Source of the DNA: Pseudomonadota bacterium
Lineage (GTDB): Bacteria; Myxococcota_A; Polyangia; Polyangiales; JAKSBK01
Length of the DNA stretch: 37,251 bases
NCBI GenBank assembly: GCA_022361155.1
Contig: JAKSBK010000189.1
Span: 1-37,251 of the forward strand
Direction: 5' to 3'
The position numbers and the translations under genes are program-made. Below are positions 8,373-16,089 of the stretch, in pieces. The stretch's first letter is position 1; every line of letters starts with the position of its first letter. The notes beneath the pieces are model-generated. The model made no database searches. It was given only the letters and a program-made list of their open reading frames with translations, and was not told the origin of the DNA.

Positions 8373-8843
8373 ATGCGCTCTGGGCGGTCCGGTTGCTTTC
8401 CGGCCTGCGCCGACGGCTCACAGGCCAGGGACTACGGCGCCAGGGACGGCGAGCTTGTCGCTGCTCCCGAACGCGATGGCATCGTTGTTGCCCTGTGTTC
8501 AGGCACCCAGGGTTTCGCCGAAGACGAGCGGGCCCTGTTCGCGGCCGTTGGCTCGGGCAAGGCCTACCGCACGGTGCTTCTTGCAGAGGCACCGCAGATC
8601 GTCCTGGCGCGCGGGGTACCGGCGACGGACCTGTCGTGCGCCACTCGGGAGCGGTATCGAGTAGTGCACTGCTTCGGACGGTCGAAGGCTCGCGCGGGTT
8701 TGTCCTCGCATTTGCGGCCCCACGCCGCACGACCAGAGCGGGCCTTGCCGCGAATCGGCGGACATTTCGCGGGCACGCGCCCGCTTCGCGCCCTGGGACA
8801 GCAGGTCGCGGCTCGGGTCAGGCTCGCCCGGGGCCTCGCATGA
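8373..8843 (+). CDS. Unknown small protein coupled to the histidine kinase
   Basis: A 156-aa frame ends at TGA 8841-8843, overlapping the kinase ATG at 8840 in an ATGA arrangement. Third codon positions are strongly G/C, and the translation from about residue 20 onward has a normal globular composition (for example GELVAAPERDGIVVAL and YRTVLLAEAPQIVL). These points support a real gene. I do not recognise a family. The start is uncertain: ATG 8373 has only a short-spaced GAAGG, while ATG 8160 or TTG 8112 would add a low-quality N terminus. The coupling suggests it works with the kinase, perhaps as an input or accessory subunit; this is inference from position only. Confidence 0.45.
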   Translation: MRSGRSGCFPACADGSQARDYGARDGELVAAPERDGIVVALCSGTQGFAEDERALFAAVGSGKAYRTVLLAEAPQIVLARGVPATDLSCATRERYRVVHCFGRSKARAGLSSHLRPHAARPERALPRIGGHFAGTRPLRALGQQVAARVRLARGLA

Positions 8844-10159
8844 CGCCTGGCGCCGGCGGCGGTGGCCTCTTCAGCCTGCTCGCCGCGGCCTACCTTGGCA
8901 TTGGCTCGCTTCACCTGCTCGAAGCGGCGGTTCTCTTTCACCGGCAGCGCGAGCCGGCCGAGGGGCAGCGCCTGCTCACCTGGAGCGCCGCCCTTGCGGT
9001 CTACTTCGTGCATACGAACCGCACCGACAACGAGCTGCTCGTAGCCATGGGCCTCGGCAGCCAACTCGTTGTCTCATCCGCGCTTGTGGCTCGGCTGTGT
9101 TGTTACGCTCGAATCCCTTTCTCGTGGTCCCACAGCGTCGTCCCCTTTCTCCTGGCGCTGCTTGTGTCCACGCTCTTGCACCTTTCAAGACGTGGTTGCG
9201 TATGGGTCGTGGCGCCGGCCGCGCTGGCAAGTGTGTACCCGCTGCTGGCGTGCTGCTTCCGGTTGCGCGGCTTTCGTTGGCGCAGTGTTCCCGCCAGGGG
9301 GTACATGCGGGGTTGTCTCGTCTTGGCGCCCTACCTGCTGTCTCTGCCTCTTCTCGTGCGAGAGCCGGCTCTGGCGCCCTACGGCCTGCTGCTGCTGCTT
9401 TGCTTGCTTATCGGGCTCGAGATGCTCTGGCAGCATACGATGCTGCACGTCGCAGGCGAAGCGAGCCGGCTCAAGGACGAGTTCGTCTCGAACGTCAGTC
9501 ACGAGATCAGGACGCCTCTGCTGGGCGCGCGCTACCTCACGGACAATCTTCTAGAGGGGCTGCATGGCGCACTGTCTCCGGCGCAAGCAGCCTGCGTAGA
9601 GAGTATCCGGAAGCAGCATCAGGACTTGAACAGACTGCTGGCCGATATTCTCGACATATCCAAGATCGAGGCGAACCATCTGACATTGAAGCTGGAGCCT
9701 GTGCCCGTTCAAGAGATCGTGAACGAGTGTGCGGGGCTGATTCGACCCGCGCTGGAAAACAAGCGCCTCCATTGGCAACTGGACGTTCCGGACCGAGACG
9801 TGGTGGTGTGGGCGGACCGTGCACGGGTGAAGCAAATTCTGATGAATCTGCTCGACAACGCCGTCAAGCACACCACTTGCGGGAGAATCGGTGTTGGATG
9901 CCGGCAGGAATGTGGAACCGCAGCGATCTGGGTGTCCGACACCGGTTGCGGGATTGCGCGGGACGAGCAGGCGCGCATATTCGAGGAGTTCCACCGGAAG
10001 AGGGGCGCAGGAGCCGGCGGTTTCGGCTTGGGCCTCTCGATAGCGCGCAAGCTCGTTAAATTGCAGGGCGGCCAGATCCGCGTCGAAAGCACGCTCGGGC
10101 AAGGCAGCCGTTTCACATTCAGCCTTCCGCTGGCCGCCGAGCAACGAGCCTCGTCGTGA
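8840..10159 (+). CDS. Membrane-bound sensor histidine kinase
   Basis: The protein is 439 aa. The first 200 or so residues hold about seven hydrophobic helices, a membrane sensor of unrecognised type with no periplasmic domain. A HisKA dimerisation domain follows (SNVSHEIRTPL, phospho-acceptor His 221), then an HATPase domain with an N box (NLLDNAVKH, Asn 340), G1 (DTGCGI, 367-372), F box (FEEFHRK) and G2 (GFGLGLS). All catalytic motifs are intact. It autophosphorylates and passes phosphate to a response regulator. ATG 8840 overlaps the stop of the preceding small gene, which supports this start over the long upstream extension of the frame. The convergent response regulator at 10431-11141 is the obvious candidate partner, although NarL regulators more often pair with HisKA_3 kinases. 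Confidence 0.9.
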   Translation: MTPGAGGGGLFSLLAAAYLGIGSLHLLEAAVLFHRQREPAEGQRLLTWSAALAVYFVHTNRTDNELLVAMGLGSQLVVSSALVARLCCYARIPFSWSHSVVPFLLALLVSTLLHLSRRGCVWVVAPAALASVYPLLACCFRLRGFRWRSVPARGYMRGCLVLAPYLLSLPLLVREPALAPYGLLLLLCLLIGLEMLWQHTMLHVAGEASRLKDEFVSNVSHEIRTPLLGARYLTDNLLEGLHGALSPAQAACVESIRKQHQDLNRLLADILDISKIEANHLTLKLEPVPVQEIVNECAGLIRPALENKRLHWQLDVPDRDVVVWADRARVKQILMNLLDNAVKHTTCGRIGVGCRQECGTAAIWVSDTGCGIARDEQARIFEEFHRKRGAGAGGFGLGLSIARKLVKLQGGQIRVESTLGQGSRFTFSLPLAAEQRASS

Positions 10160-10202
10160 CAGCTGGTGAGCAGCTGCGTGCGCAGGCCCTGGCAGCCGCC
10201 CC

Positions 10203-10275
10203 AAGCCCGCATCAATCACCAGCCTCCGGCTCGATCGGCCGATCCGCCCGCGCAAGCGGCCGCGTCCTCGTTTCC
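10203..10275 (+). repeat. 3'-flanking dispersed repeat, copy A
   Basis: This stretch matches 30883-30955 at about 62 of 73 positions by eye. It begins GCCCGCATC-RR-TCACCA and ends near GCGGCCGCGTCCTCG. It starts about 44 nt after the kinase stop codon, in the same orientation as that gene. A partial inverted copy lies at 10378-10415. Confidence 0.6.
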
Positions 10276-10377
10276 AGAGCATCCGCCAGGATCGCAGGAG
10301 CGAAGCGACGAGAACTCCGATGGTGTCGACCATGCCTCCGGTGCCTCAACCGCGGATCGGCCGCCAGCTCAGACGCC

Positions 10378-10415
10378 TCGACCGATCGAGCTCGAAGTTG
10401 GTGACCGATGCGGGC
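10378..10415 (-). repeat. 3'-flanking dispersed repeat, inverted copy C
   Basis: Read on the minus strand, this stretch begins GCCCGCATCGGTCACCA, identical over 17 nt to the copy at 30883-30955. It continues with CTCGATCGG as in copy A. It starts about 15 nt after the stop of the minus-strand response regulator, so it too points away from its gene. Together with copy A it forms an imperfect inverted repeat in the spacer between two convergent genes. Confidence 0.5.
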
Positions 10416-10430
10416 AGGGAGGCGTTGAGC

Positions 10431-11141
10431 TCAGGTCAGTCTTCTCGCAGCAGGTTGCGTGTCATCGACGGAAATGAGCCCGTACTTGATCGCAAGGGCT
10501 ATCGCGTGTGTCTGGTTGCGCGCACCCAGCTTCGAGTAGATGCGCTGCAGGTGCTTGCGAACCGTGTTCTCCGATAACGCGCCGTCGGTCCTTCCCAGCT
10601 CAACCGCGATCTCCTTCATCGAAAGGCCCCTGTGGGCAGCAAGCTTGATCACTTCAAGCTCCGCTTTCGTCAGCTGACCGGGACCCAGAGGCAGTCTGTC
10701 CGCCCGGAGGTTCCTGAGCGCAAAGAGCAGCTTCCTCTGAAGCGGATTGCGCTGCGCAAGATGGCCACGCAGGGTCTGGAGCATGTGATCGGCGACGGTT
10801 TGGGCGGTGGCGTGCCCCTTGAAAAGGTAGTCATCCGCCCCGGCATGGATGGCTTCCACCACGTGGGCCTGATCCTCATAGACTGAAAAAACGAGGACGC
10901 GCGTGCCTTCAGACACCTGCTTGAGCCGCCGCAGCGTCTCGATACCGCTCACGCCCGGCATGTGAAGGTCGAGCAAGGCCAGGTCGGGCCGGTGCTCCTG
11001 TGCAAGCCTCAGGGCGGTCGGTCCGTCTGCGGCCTCTCCCACGACCACCAGCTCGGAGCCGCACCTTGCGCGCAGGAACGCTGCGATGGACTCCCGCAGT
11101 ACAGGGTGGTCATCGACAAGGATGATCTTGAACCTCGTCAT
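10431..11141 (-). CDS. NarL/FixJ-family response regulator
   Basis: The protein is 236 aa. The receiver domain (1-125) has the acidic pair DD at 10-11, the phospho-acceptor Asp 58 in LALLDLHMPG, the switch residue in VLVFSVYED, and the conserved Lys in DDYLFKGH. A LuxR-type helix-turn-helix follows (about 165-225), with LTKAELEVIKL, MKEIAVEL, ENTVRKHLQRIYSKLGARNQ. It therefore probably binds DNA when phosphorylated. Start ATG 11141 fits the receiver start; a TTG 39 nt upstream would add a poorly conserved extension. It converges on the histidine kinase 8840-10159, its likely partner. Confidence 0.92.
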   Translation of the reverse strand: MTRFKIILVDDHPVLRESIAAFLRARCGSELVVVGEAADGPTALRLAQEHRPDLALLDLHMPGVSGIETLRRLKQVSEGTRVLVFSVYEDQAHVVEAIHAGADDYLFKGHATAQTVADHMLQTLRGHLAQRNPLQRKLLFALRNLRADRLPLGPGQLTKAELEVIKLAAHRGLSMKEIAVELGRTDGALSENTVRKHLQRIYSKLGARNQTHAIALAIKYGLISVDDTQPAARRLT

Positions 11142-11613
11142 GGTGCTCGTGCGTCGGGTCAGCGGGGTAAGGTCCCTCAAACGAACAACTCATGCGCCTG
11201 GCCGGTTCCGACCCCCGCTGACTGTATTGCTCCTCCTCGAAGTATCCCCAATATTCCTCGCCGTTGCGCCTCGCCGGCGGCGCCCGCTCCTCGCCCAAAC
11301 ACGCAGGTTGTTCTTTCGAGGGCCCCTAACTGGGTCAGCGCGACGTGCCCATTCCGGCCCCCGGCGATGCGGGGGAAAACAGACTGGGCATGCGTGCACC
11401 AACCTACGCCCGCCAGACAGTCCCGCCAGACAGTCCCGCCAGACAGTCTAGCCGGAACAGCCAGCAACCCTCCTGTTCCCGGAACTCCACGGTCCCGCGC
11501 ATAGGATCATGCGTAACGGCATCGTGTAATCGAATCTGCGCGAGGATTCAAGGGCGTGTCTCCGCCTACGAATCTGAGCTCCGCCTCGGTCCACTTCTAT
11601 GTTTTCGCGCCGG
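11142..11613. other. Non-coding spacer downstream of arsM
   Basis: About 470 bp lie between the arsM stop and the response-regulator start. Weak frames cross it on both strands, but none shows family motifs or coding bias. It contains a 13-bp tandem repeat (separate entry) and must hold the response-regulator promoter. No radical-SAM arsS gene is present here, although arsS often accompanies this type of arsM. Confidence 0.4.
11409..11447. repeat. 13-bp tandem repeat, three perfect copies
   Basis: CCCGCCAGACAGT occurs three times head-to-tail (11409-11421, 11422-11434, 11435-11447), followed by a diverged start of a fourth unit. It lies in the spacer between arsM and the response-regulator gene. 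Direct iterons of this size can be regulator sites or replication-slippage products; nothing here distinguishes the two. Confidence 0.8.
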
Positions 11614-12600
11614 CTAGCAGCAACCGTCGCCGGGGTAGTGCCAGGTGGAAGGGGTCAGCACGATGTCGTCGCGCTCCAGCGACGCCAGCGCGCAGGCGGT
11701 CTTGTCGCAGACGCCGGCGGGCAGGTTGCGCGTCAGCGAGTGTCCTTTGCCATCGTCATAGAATTCTTCGGAGCCCACGTAGGTTGCGGTGCGTCCAGTG
11801 AAGATGCACGGCCCGTCCTCGGCAACCGGGTCCTTGATCGCGACGATTTCGACGCTCTCGAGCAAGAGAGGCTCCGCTAGCCCGTACTGGGAAGCTCCGA
11901 GCACCCGGTAAGGGCGCTTGGCGCGCACCTCGATCGTTCCGAAGCCAGCGTCCACGATCGCGCCCAGGTACTCGTCGAGCTTCAACGCTCCGGACAGGCA
12001 CTGCGCCCTCAGCTTGGGATCGTCCACCAGATTCTGGGGGAGCGGTCGAGTAGCCACCGGATCGCTCAGAGCGAGCTTACCCCGTGGCCTGAGCACGCGG
12101 TGCATTTCTCGGAGCGCCCGGGATAGATGCTGCCGAGTGAAGATGTTGAAAAGGCAGTTCTGCGACGCCAGATCCACGCTTTCGTCTCCGATGGGAAGTG
12201 ATAGCGCGTCGCCTTTCCTGAGTGTTACAAAGTTCCGCCGAAACCAAGGATTGAGCTTCTCCGCCAGATCCAGAAGCGCGCTAGCCGTTTCCAGCATTTC
12301 GCTGACCTTGTCGAGCGCGATTACGGCGCCTTCCCTGCGCATGAACCAGCTCATCTGAAGAGCTTCGAGCCCCGCGCCCACGCCGACGTACAGTGCCGTG
12401 TTGGCGCTGCTGAGATCGCTCGGGTGAACCGTGGTTCCGCAGCCGTAGTTGCGCTCGATCATTCCTTGAGGAATCGTCAAGCCCGGTAGCTTCCACACGG
12501 GCGTCTGGGTGCAGCAGAGGCTGGGCTGCGGCGAGTCGGCGGCTCGCGCATACAGCGATTCCACGTCTTCGAGGTAGTCTTCGTCCAGAGCGGAAACCAT
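11614..12600 (-). CDS. arsM: Arsenite methyltransferase of the arsenosugar-biosynthesis type
   Basis: The protein is 328 aa. The N-terminal part carries QPSLCCT-T-PVWKLPGL and NYGCGTTVHP. A class I SAM-methyltransferase core follows: LYVGVGAGLEALQ (motif I), VIALDKV, GDALSLPIGDESVDL and SQNCLFN. The C-terminal part has the AIKDP--EDGPC-FTGR-A-Y, DDGKGH-L and AVCDKTA-AL-like segments and a terminal GDGCC. These features match, as I recall them, the ArsM family tied to arsenosugar synthesis rather than the classic shorter ArsM. It would methylate As(III) with SAM, using the conserved Cys residues to hold arsenic. It is the third gene of a minus-strand operon, 11 nt after the anti-sigma gene. 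Confidence 0.88.
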   Translation of the reverse strand: MVSALDEDYLEDVESLYARAADSPQPSLCCTQTPVWKLPGLTIPQGMIERNYGCGTTVHPSDLSSANTALYVGVGAGLEALQMSWFMRREGAVIALDKVSEMLETASALLDLAEKLNPWFRRNFVTLRKGDALSLPIGDESVDLASQNCLFNIFTRQHLSRALREMHRVLRPRGKLALSDPVATRPLPQNLVDDPKLRAQCLSGALKLDEYLGAIVDAGFGTIEVRAKRPYRVLGASQYGLAEPLLLESVEIVAIKDPVAEDGPCIFTGRTATYVGSEEFYDDGKGHSLTRNLPAGVCDKTACALASLERDDIVLTPSTWHYPGDGCC

Positions 12601-12611
12601 GGTGCTTTCGG

Positions 12612-12815
12612 TTACCTGTCGTGCCCGCGCTCGGGCTGCGGTGGATGGTCACGCAGCTCGCCGAGCAGATGCACGGTCTCTTTGAGCGACTTGTAGAGTT
12701 TGAGACAGACCCTGCACATCGCCAGATGAGCGTAGATCTGCATGCGCCGGAAGAACGAAAGCTCGCCATCCACGAGCTCGCTCAGCTCCCGACTTACGTC
12801 ATCGCATCCCAGCAT
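12612..12815 (-). CDS. Zinc-type anti-sigma factor (zf-HC2)
   Basis: This small soluble protein of 67 aa has a Cys at position 4 and the motif H30-x3-C34-x2-C37, the zinc-binding HxxxCxxC of ZAS/zf-HC2 anti-sigma factors. It has no membrane helix, so it would act in the cytoplasm. Family members hold the partner ECF sigma factor inactive and release it when the thiols are oxidised or metal-bound. The coding region overlaps the end of the sigma gene by 17 nt, so translation is coupled. Its place directly before arsM suggests, by inference, that thiol-reactive arsenite or oxidative stress could be the signal. Confidence 0.88.
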   Translation of the reverse strand: MLGCDDVSRELSELVDGELSFFRRMQIYAHLAMCRVCLKLYKSLKETVHLLGELRDHPPQPERGHDR

Positions 12816-13407
12816 CTTCCAACGCCTTACGCAGCTTGTGTCGGCCGCGGTGAAGCAGCACTCGCAGGTGGACCGGCGTCACCCGCAGGGACATGCAGAC
12901 CTCGCCGCGTTCCACTTGTTCTATGTCGCACAGAAGCACGGCCAACCGTTCCAGGGTGGTCAGTTGGCCCAAGGTGCGTTCCACCACCTCCAGCGCGGCT
13001 CTGCGATCAAGTCGTCCATCCGCCTCCCCGGCCGCGTAGGGCGCAAACGTGCGCACGGGAGCCGCTTGCTCTTCGGGCTCGGCCGTGACCATTTCGCGCT
13101 TCGTCCGTCTATAATGGTCCACGATCTTGCGGGCCAGGATACCCGCCATCCAGGTGCGCACGCTCGAGCGACCCTGGAATCTCGAGCCTGCTTCCAGCGC
13201 CGCAACGTAGGTTTCCTGGACCAAGTCTCTGGCAACGGCCGCATTGCGCACCGCGCGAACGGCAAGCCCATACAGTACGGGCTCTGCGGCCCGAACGACT
13301 TCCTCGGTCACCACCGGCTGTGGCCGCGCTTGCATCTGAAGGGCTGGCTTACACGGCTTCAAAGCTGGTGGCAACAATGCCTGAGGGTGCAACGCCGTCG
13401 ATATCAT
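12799..13407 (-). CDS. ECF-type RNA polymerase sigma factor
   Basis: The protein is about 202 aa. Region 2 is visible as V-DLVQETYVAAL with FQGRSSVRTWMAGILARKIVDHYRR, the core-binding and -10 recognition helices. Region 4 is visible as LGQLTTLERLAVLLCDIEQ, a V-P-HLRVLLHRGRHKLRKAL helix for -35 recognition. There is no region 3, as expected for ECF factors. It would direct RNA polymerase to its own operon and other targets. The start is uncertain: ATG 13407, ATG 13335 and TTG 13434 are all in frame and none has a strong ribosome binding site. Only residues after about 25 are conserved in type. The partner anti-sigma gene overlaps its 3' end. Confidence 0.9.
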   Translation of the reverse strand: MISTALHPQALLPPALKPCKPALQMQARPQPVVTEEVVRAAEPVLYGLAVRAVRNAAVARDLVQETYVAALEAGSRFQGRSSVRTWMAGILARKIVDHYRRTKREMVTAEPEEQAAPVRTFAPYAAGEADGRLDRRAALEVVERTLGQLTTLERLAVLLCDIEQVERGEVCMSLRVTPVHLRVLLHRGRHKLRKALEDAGMR

Positions 13408-13518
13408 GCCGTACAAACCACACGTGAGCGCCAAACGCAGTGCGATCCGCCAGCGAGTCTTGGCCGCCAGAAGGCCTGGGTTCTCCCAGGCGGGTCATCG
13501 CTTGACGATTCCCCGTGC

Positions 13519-13545
13519 GTCGCGCTGGGGCCCGGTAACGTTACA
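13519..13545 (-). promoter_or_regulatory. Candidate ECF promoter for the sigma/anti-sigma/arsM operon
   Basis: On the minus strand TGTAAC (13545-13540) is followed after 17 nt by CGAC (13522-13519), which resembles the bipartite TGTAAC / CGT-type promoters of several ECF groups. The -35 element overlaps the perfect palindrome GTAACGTTAC at 13535-13544. It lies about 110 nt upstream of ATG 13407. This was judged by eye only. Confidence 0.35.
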
Positions 13546-13584
13546 GGAGCGTCGAGTTGCTCGGCAGCTAGACTCGAATTGAGC

Positions 13585-15957
13585 CTAGCGGCGCCGTTTC
13601 TGCAGCCGTTTCAAGAGAGCCGCCGCCCGCTCTCTGACCTGGGGGTTCTTGTCCTTCTTGGCAGCGGTTCGAAGATAGGGCACGCCGGCACGACCGATCT
13701 TGCTTGCGAGAAGCGAAGTTGCCGTGCGTCGGGTCCTGTGGCTACCCAGCGCGCGAATGGTGTTGCGGATGAGGGTCGGCCGTTTGCGGTAGCTGCGGTC
13801 GTTGTCGATGGCGTGAGCGTATCGGGTCAGCGCGTCGCTCCACCACTGCCTTTCAAAGAACAGATTGCCAAGCCAGTAGGCCAGGTACGCGTTGCGGGGA
13901 TGCTCGCGGCGCAGTTTCTGTAGCGCGGCGATAGCCTCCTCCTGCTTGCCGCGCTTGAGCAACCTGCGGATGTCGCTGAGGGTCCGTGCCTGCTTCCGCT
14001 TGTGTGAGGCTGCGGCTGCCCTGGTGCTGCGCCGTCTTGGCGGGCGTGGCTTGGGCTTCGGCCGCTTCGCGCGCGCTGCGGCAGCCGACTTCCTCGAGGC
14101 AGGGCGCGCCTTGCGCGTAGCCGATGCGTTTCGTGCGGCCGCGTGTGAAGCTGCCGCGCGTCTCTTCGCTCTTGCTGGAGCGGCAGGCCGACTAGCTTTG
14201 GGCTTCTCGGTGACCGCAGTTTTCGTTGCCGCCTCGAGCGATTCCGAGCTGGCGGCGGCGCGTCTCACCCTTGGCTTCTTTGCGATGGCCGGTTTCCTCG
14301 CCGCCTCGGGCGGCTCCGGGGCGTCCGAGGGCGAGGCGGTCCCTTCCGCCGGCGCCGCCGCGGGCACGCGCTGGTCAGACCGTGTCGACGAGTCGTCTCC
14401 GCTTGAGCTGGGCGCGCCTACTGGACGAGCGGGGGGCGCCAGCGCCTTGGCCGCCTGCGCTGCCGCCACGATCGTTTCGGGGGCAGGTCCAGGCGGGTCC
14501 TTCTTCGGTGTGGTCCCGGCATCGCGATCCCGCGGCGGCACAGCTGCGCTTGAAGTGAGCACGGGCGGTTGATCGCTTGTGGATGGCCCGTCTGCGCGTC
14601 CCGGAGCCGAGGCCGGTCCCGAAACGGGCGCCTGGCCAGCGCGTGCCTTGTTCGCGCGCTCCGGATGCGTCGAGGCTCTTCGAGCTTGGGCCGTTTCCGT
14701 TTTTGCCTCAGGTCTCTTGGCCGCGGCCCGTTTTCCTCGAGCAGCGGTCGCTCCACTTGCTGGGCGACGCTCCTGGGGGCCGCTGTCTCGCACGACCAGA
14801 GGGTCGTGTTCCGGGCGCACGAACGCGACCCAGACCAGGCCGCCGGCTCCAAGCAGCAGAGCCACGGTCCCCAGGCTGACCCCGGCGCCGGTCATCCGTC
14901 CCCCGCTGCGTGCGCGTCCCGGACCGGGTGGAGGGGCCGCGGCTTCCGGCGGTGTCGGGGGTGGCCTTGAAGACCTGTGCCGCCCCTTGCCGGTGGCGCC
15001 CATCTCCCCGACCGGCAGCTGCTGAGTAGCTGCGAAGGCCAGGCCTGCTTGCCCACTGGGGGGGACGTGGCTCCACTCGGGCACGGCCCGAAGGCCGGCC
15101 GTGAACTGCGCGGCCGTCTGGAACCGTTGCTCCCGGGACTTGGCAAGTGCCCGGTCGGCGACGCGCTGCAGGGGTGCGGAGAAGCTGCGTTCCGGGTTGA
15201 CATCGGCAAGCCGCGGCGGCGGGTCCTCGCGGTGCATGCGCAGCACTTCGAAGGCGGATTTGTCGACGAACGGCCGGCGTCCGGTCAAGAGCTCGAACAG
15301 AACCACACCAGCCGAGTACAGGTCGCTGCGCGCATCGACCGGCCGCGCCCAGCACTGCTCCGGCGACATGTACATGGGTGTGCCAGCCACCAGGGAGGCA
15401 TTGGACTGGTCCGGATCGTGCTCGCCCGTGCGCAGCTTCGCGAGCCCGAAGTCGAAGATGCGGATGTGATCGCCCATGCCCGTTGCTGCCGAGAGCATGA
15501 TGTTGGCAGGCTTGATGTCCCTGTGCACCACGCCCTTGCCGTGGGCGTGTTCCAGTGCGGCCAACAGCTGGCCGACTATGGGCAGCGCACGGGCGACCGG
15601 CAGCATCCCCTGATTCGCCAGCAGCTCCTGCAGGGTCAGCCCTTGCACGAAGTCCATCACGATGTAAGGCGCGCCCTGCACACCAAAGTCGATCACGGAC
15701 ACGCAGTAGGGGTGCGACAGCTTGCTCATAGCCCGAGCTTCTCGCTCGAAGCGCTCCAGGAACTGGGGCTGCTCCGCATACGCCGTGTGCAGGAACTTGA
15801 TCGCGACCGGCCGCCCCAGCCGCAGCCGTTCGCCGGCGTAGACGATCCCCATGCCACCTTCCCCAATGCGCTCGGTGATCCGGTAGCGGTCGCTGAGCAC
15901 GCTGCCCAGCCTGGGGTCCGCGGCTTGCTGCCGCTTGTTCGGTTCTGGATTGGTCAT
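13585..15957 (-). CDS. Transmembrane Ser/Thr protein kinase with histone-H1-like linker
   Basis: The protein is 790 aa. The N-terminal PknB-type kinase domain (about 24-290) has GEGGMG (32-37), VAIK (Lys 54), HRDIKPAN (145-152), DFG (169-171), GTPMYMSPEQ and DLYSAGVVLFELLTG. All catalytic residues are present. One membrane helix spans about 358-380. A linker of about 300 residues rich in Ala, Lys, Arg and Pro follows, resembling histone H1-like tails. The last 120 or so residues hold a TPR-like pair (KQEEAIAALQKLRREHPRN, WW-DALTRYAHAI) and a short HEAT-like end. The kinase faces the cytoplasm and the basic region would then be periplasmic. I chose ATG 15957, 23 residues before the kinase domain; a GTG at 16017 is the alternative. 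Confidence 0.9.
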   Translation of the reverse strand: MTNPEPNKRQQAADPRLGSVLSDRYRITERIGEGGMGIVYAGERLRLGRPVAIKFLHTAYAEQPQFLERFEREARAMSKLSHPYCVSVIDFGVQGAPYIVMDFVQGLTLQELLANQGMLPVARALPIVGQLLAALEHAHGKGVVHRDIKPANIMLSAATGMGDHIRIFDFGLAKLRTGEHDPDQSNASLVAGTPMYMSPEQCWARPVDARSDLYSAGVVLFELLTGRRPFVDKSAFEVLRMHREDPPPRLADVNPERSFSAPLQRVADRALAKSREQRFQTAAQFTAGLRAVPEWSHVPPSGQAGLAFAATQQLPVGEMGATGKGRHRSSRPPPTPPEAAAPPPGPGRARSGGRMTGAGVSLGTVALLLGAGGLVWVAFVRPEHDPLVVRDSGPQERRPASGATAARGKRAAAKRPEAKTETAQARRASTHPERANKARAGQAPVSGPASAPGRADGPSTSDQPPVLTSSAAVPPRDRDAGTTPKKDPPGPAPETIVAAAQAAKALAPPARPVGAPSSSGDDSSTRSDQRVPAAAPAEGTASPSDAPEPPEAARKPAIAKKPRVRRAAASSESLEAATKTAVTEKPKASRPAAPARAKRRAAASHAAARNASATRKARPASRKSAAAARAKRPKPKPRPPRRRSTRAAAASHKRKQARTLSDIRRLLKRGKQEEAIAALQKLRREHPRNAYLAYWLGNLFFERQWWSDALTRYAHAIDNDRSYRKRPTLIRNTIRALGSHRTRRTATSLLASKIGRAGVPYLRTAAKKDKNPQVRERAAALLKRLQKRRR

Positions 15958-16089
15958 ACGTGCATGCCGGCCGCGATGCGATCCTCGATACTCGCCGATT
16001 CCCTTGCGGAACTCCACGGGGGATGCAAGGCTGGAGCACGGTGCACTGGAATCCGGAGGGAATCCGGACCGATGCTCCAGCTCGGGTCC

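Noticed and set aside
8336-8839. A 168-codon N-terminal extension of the histidine kinase
   Set aside because: The residues are Arg-rich low-quality sequence, while another frame here shows coding bias and ends at an ATGA junction with the kinase ATG 8840.
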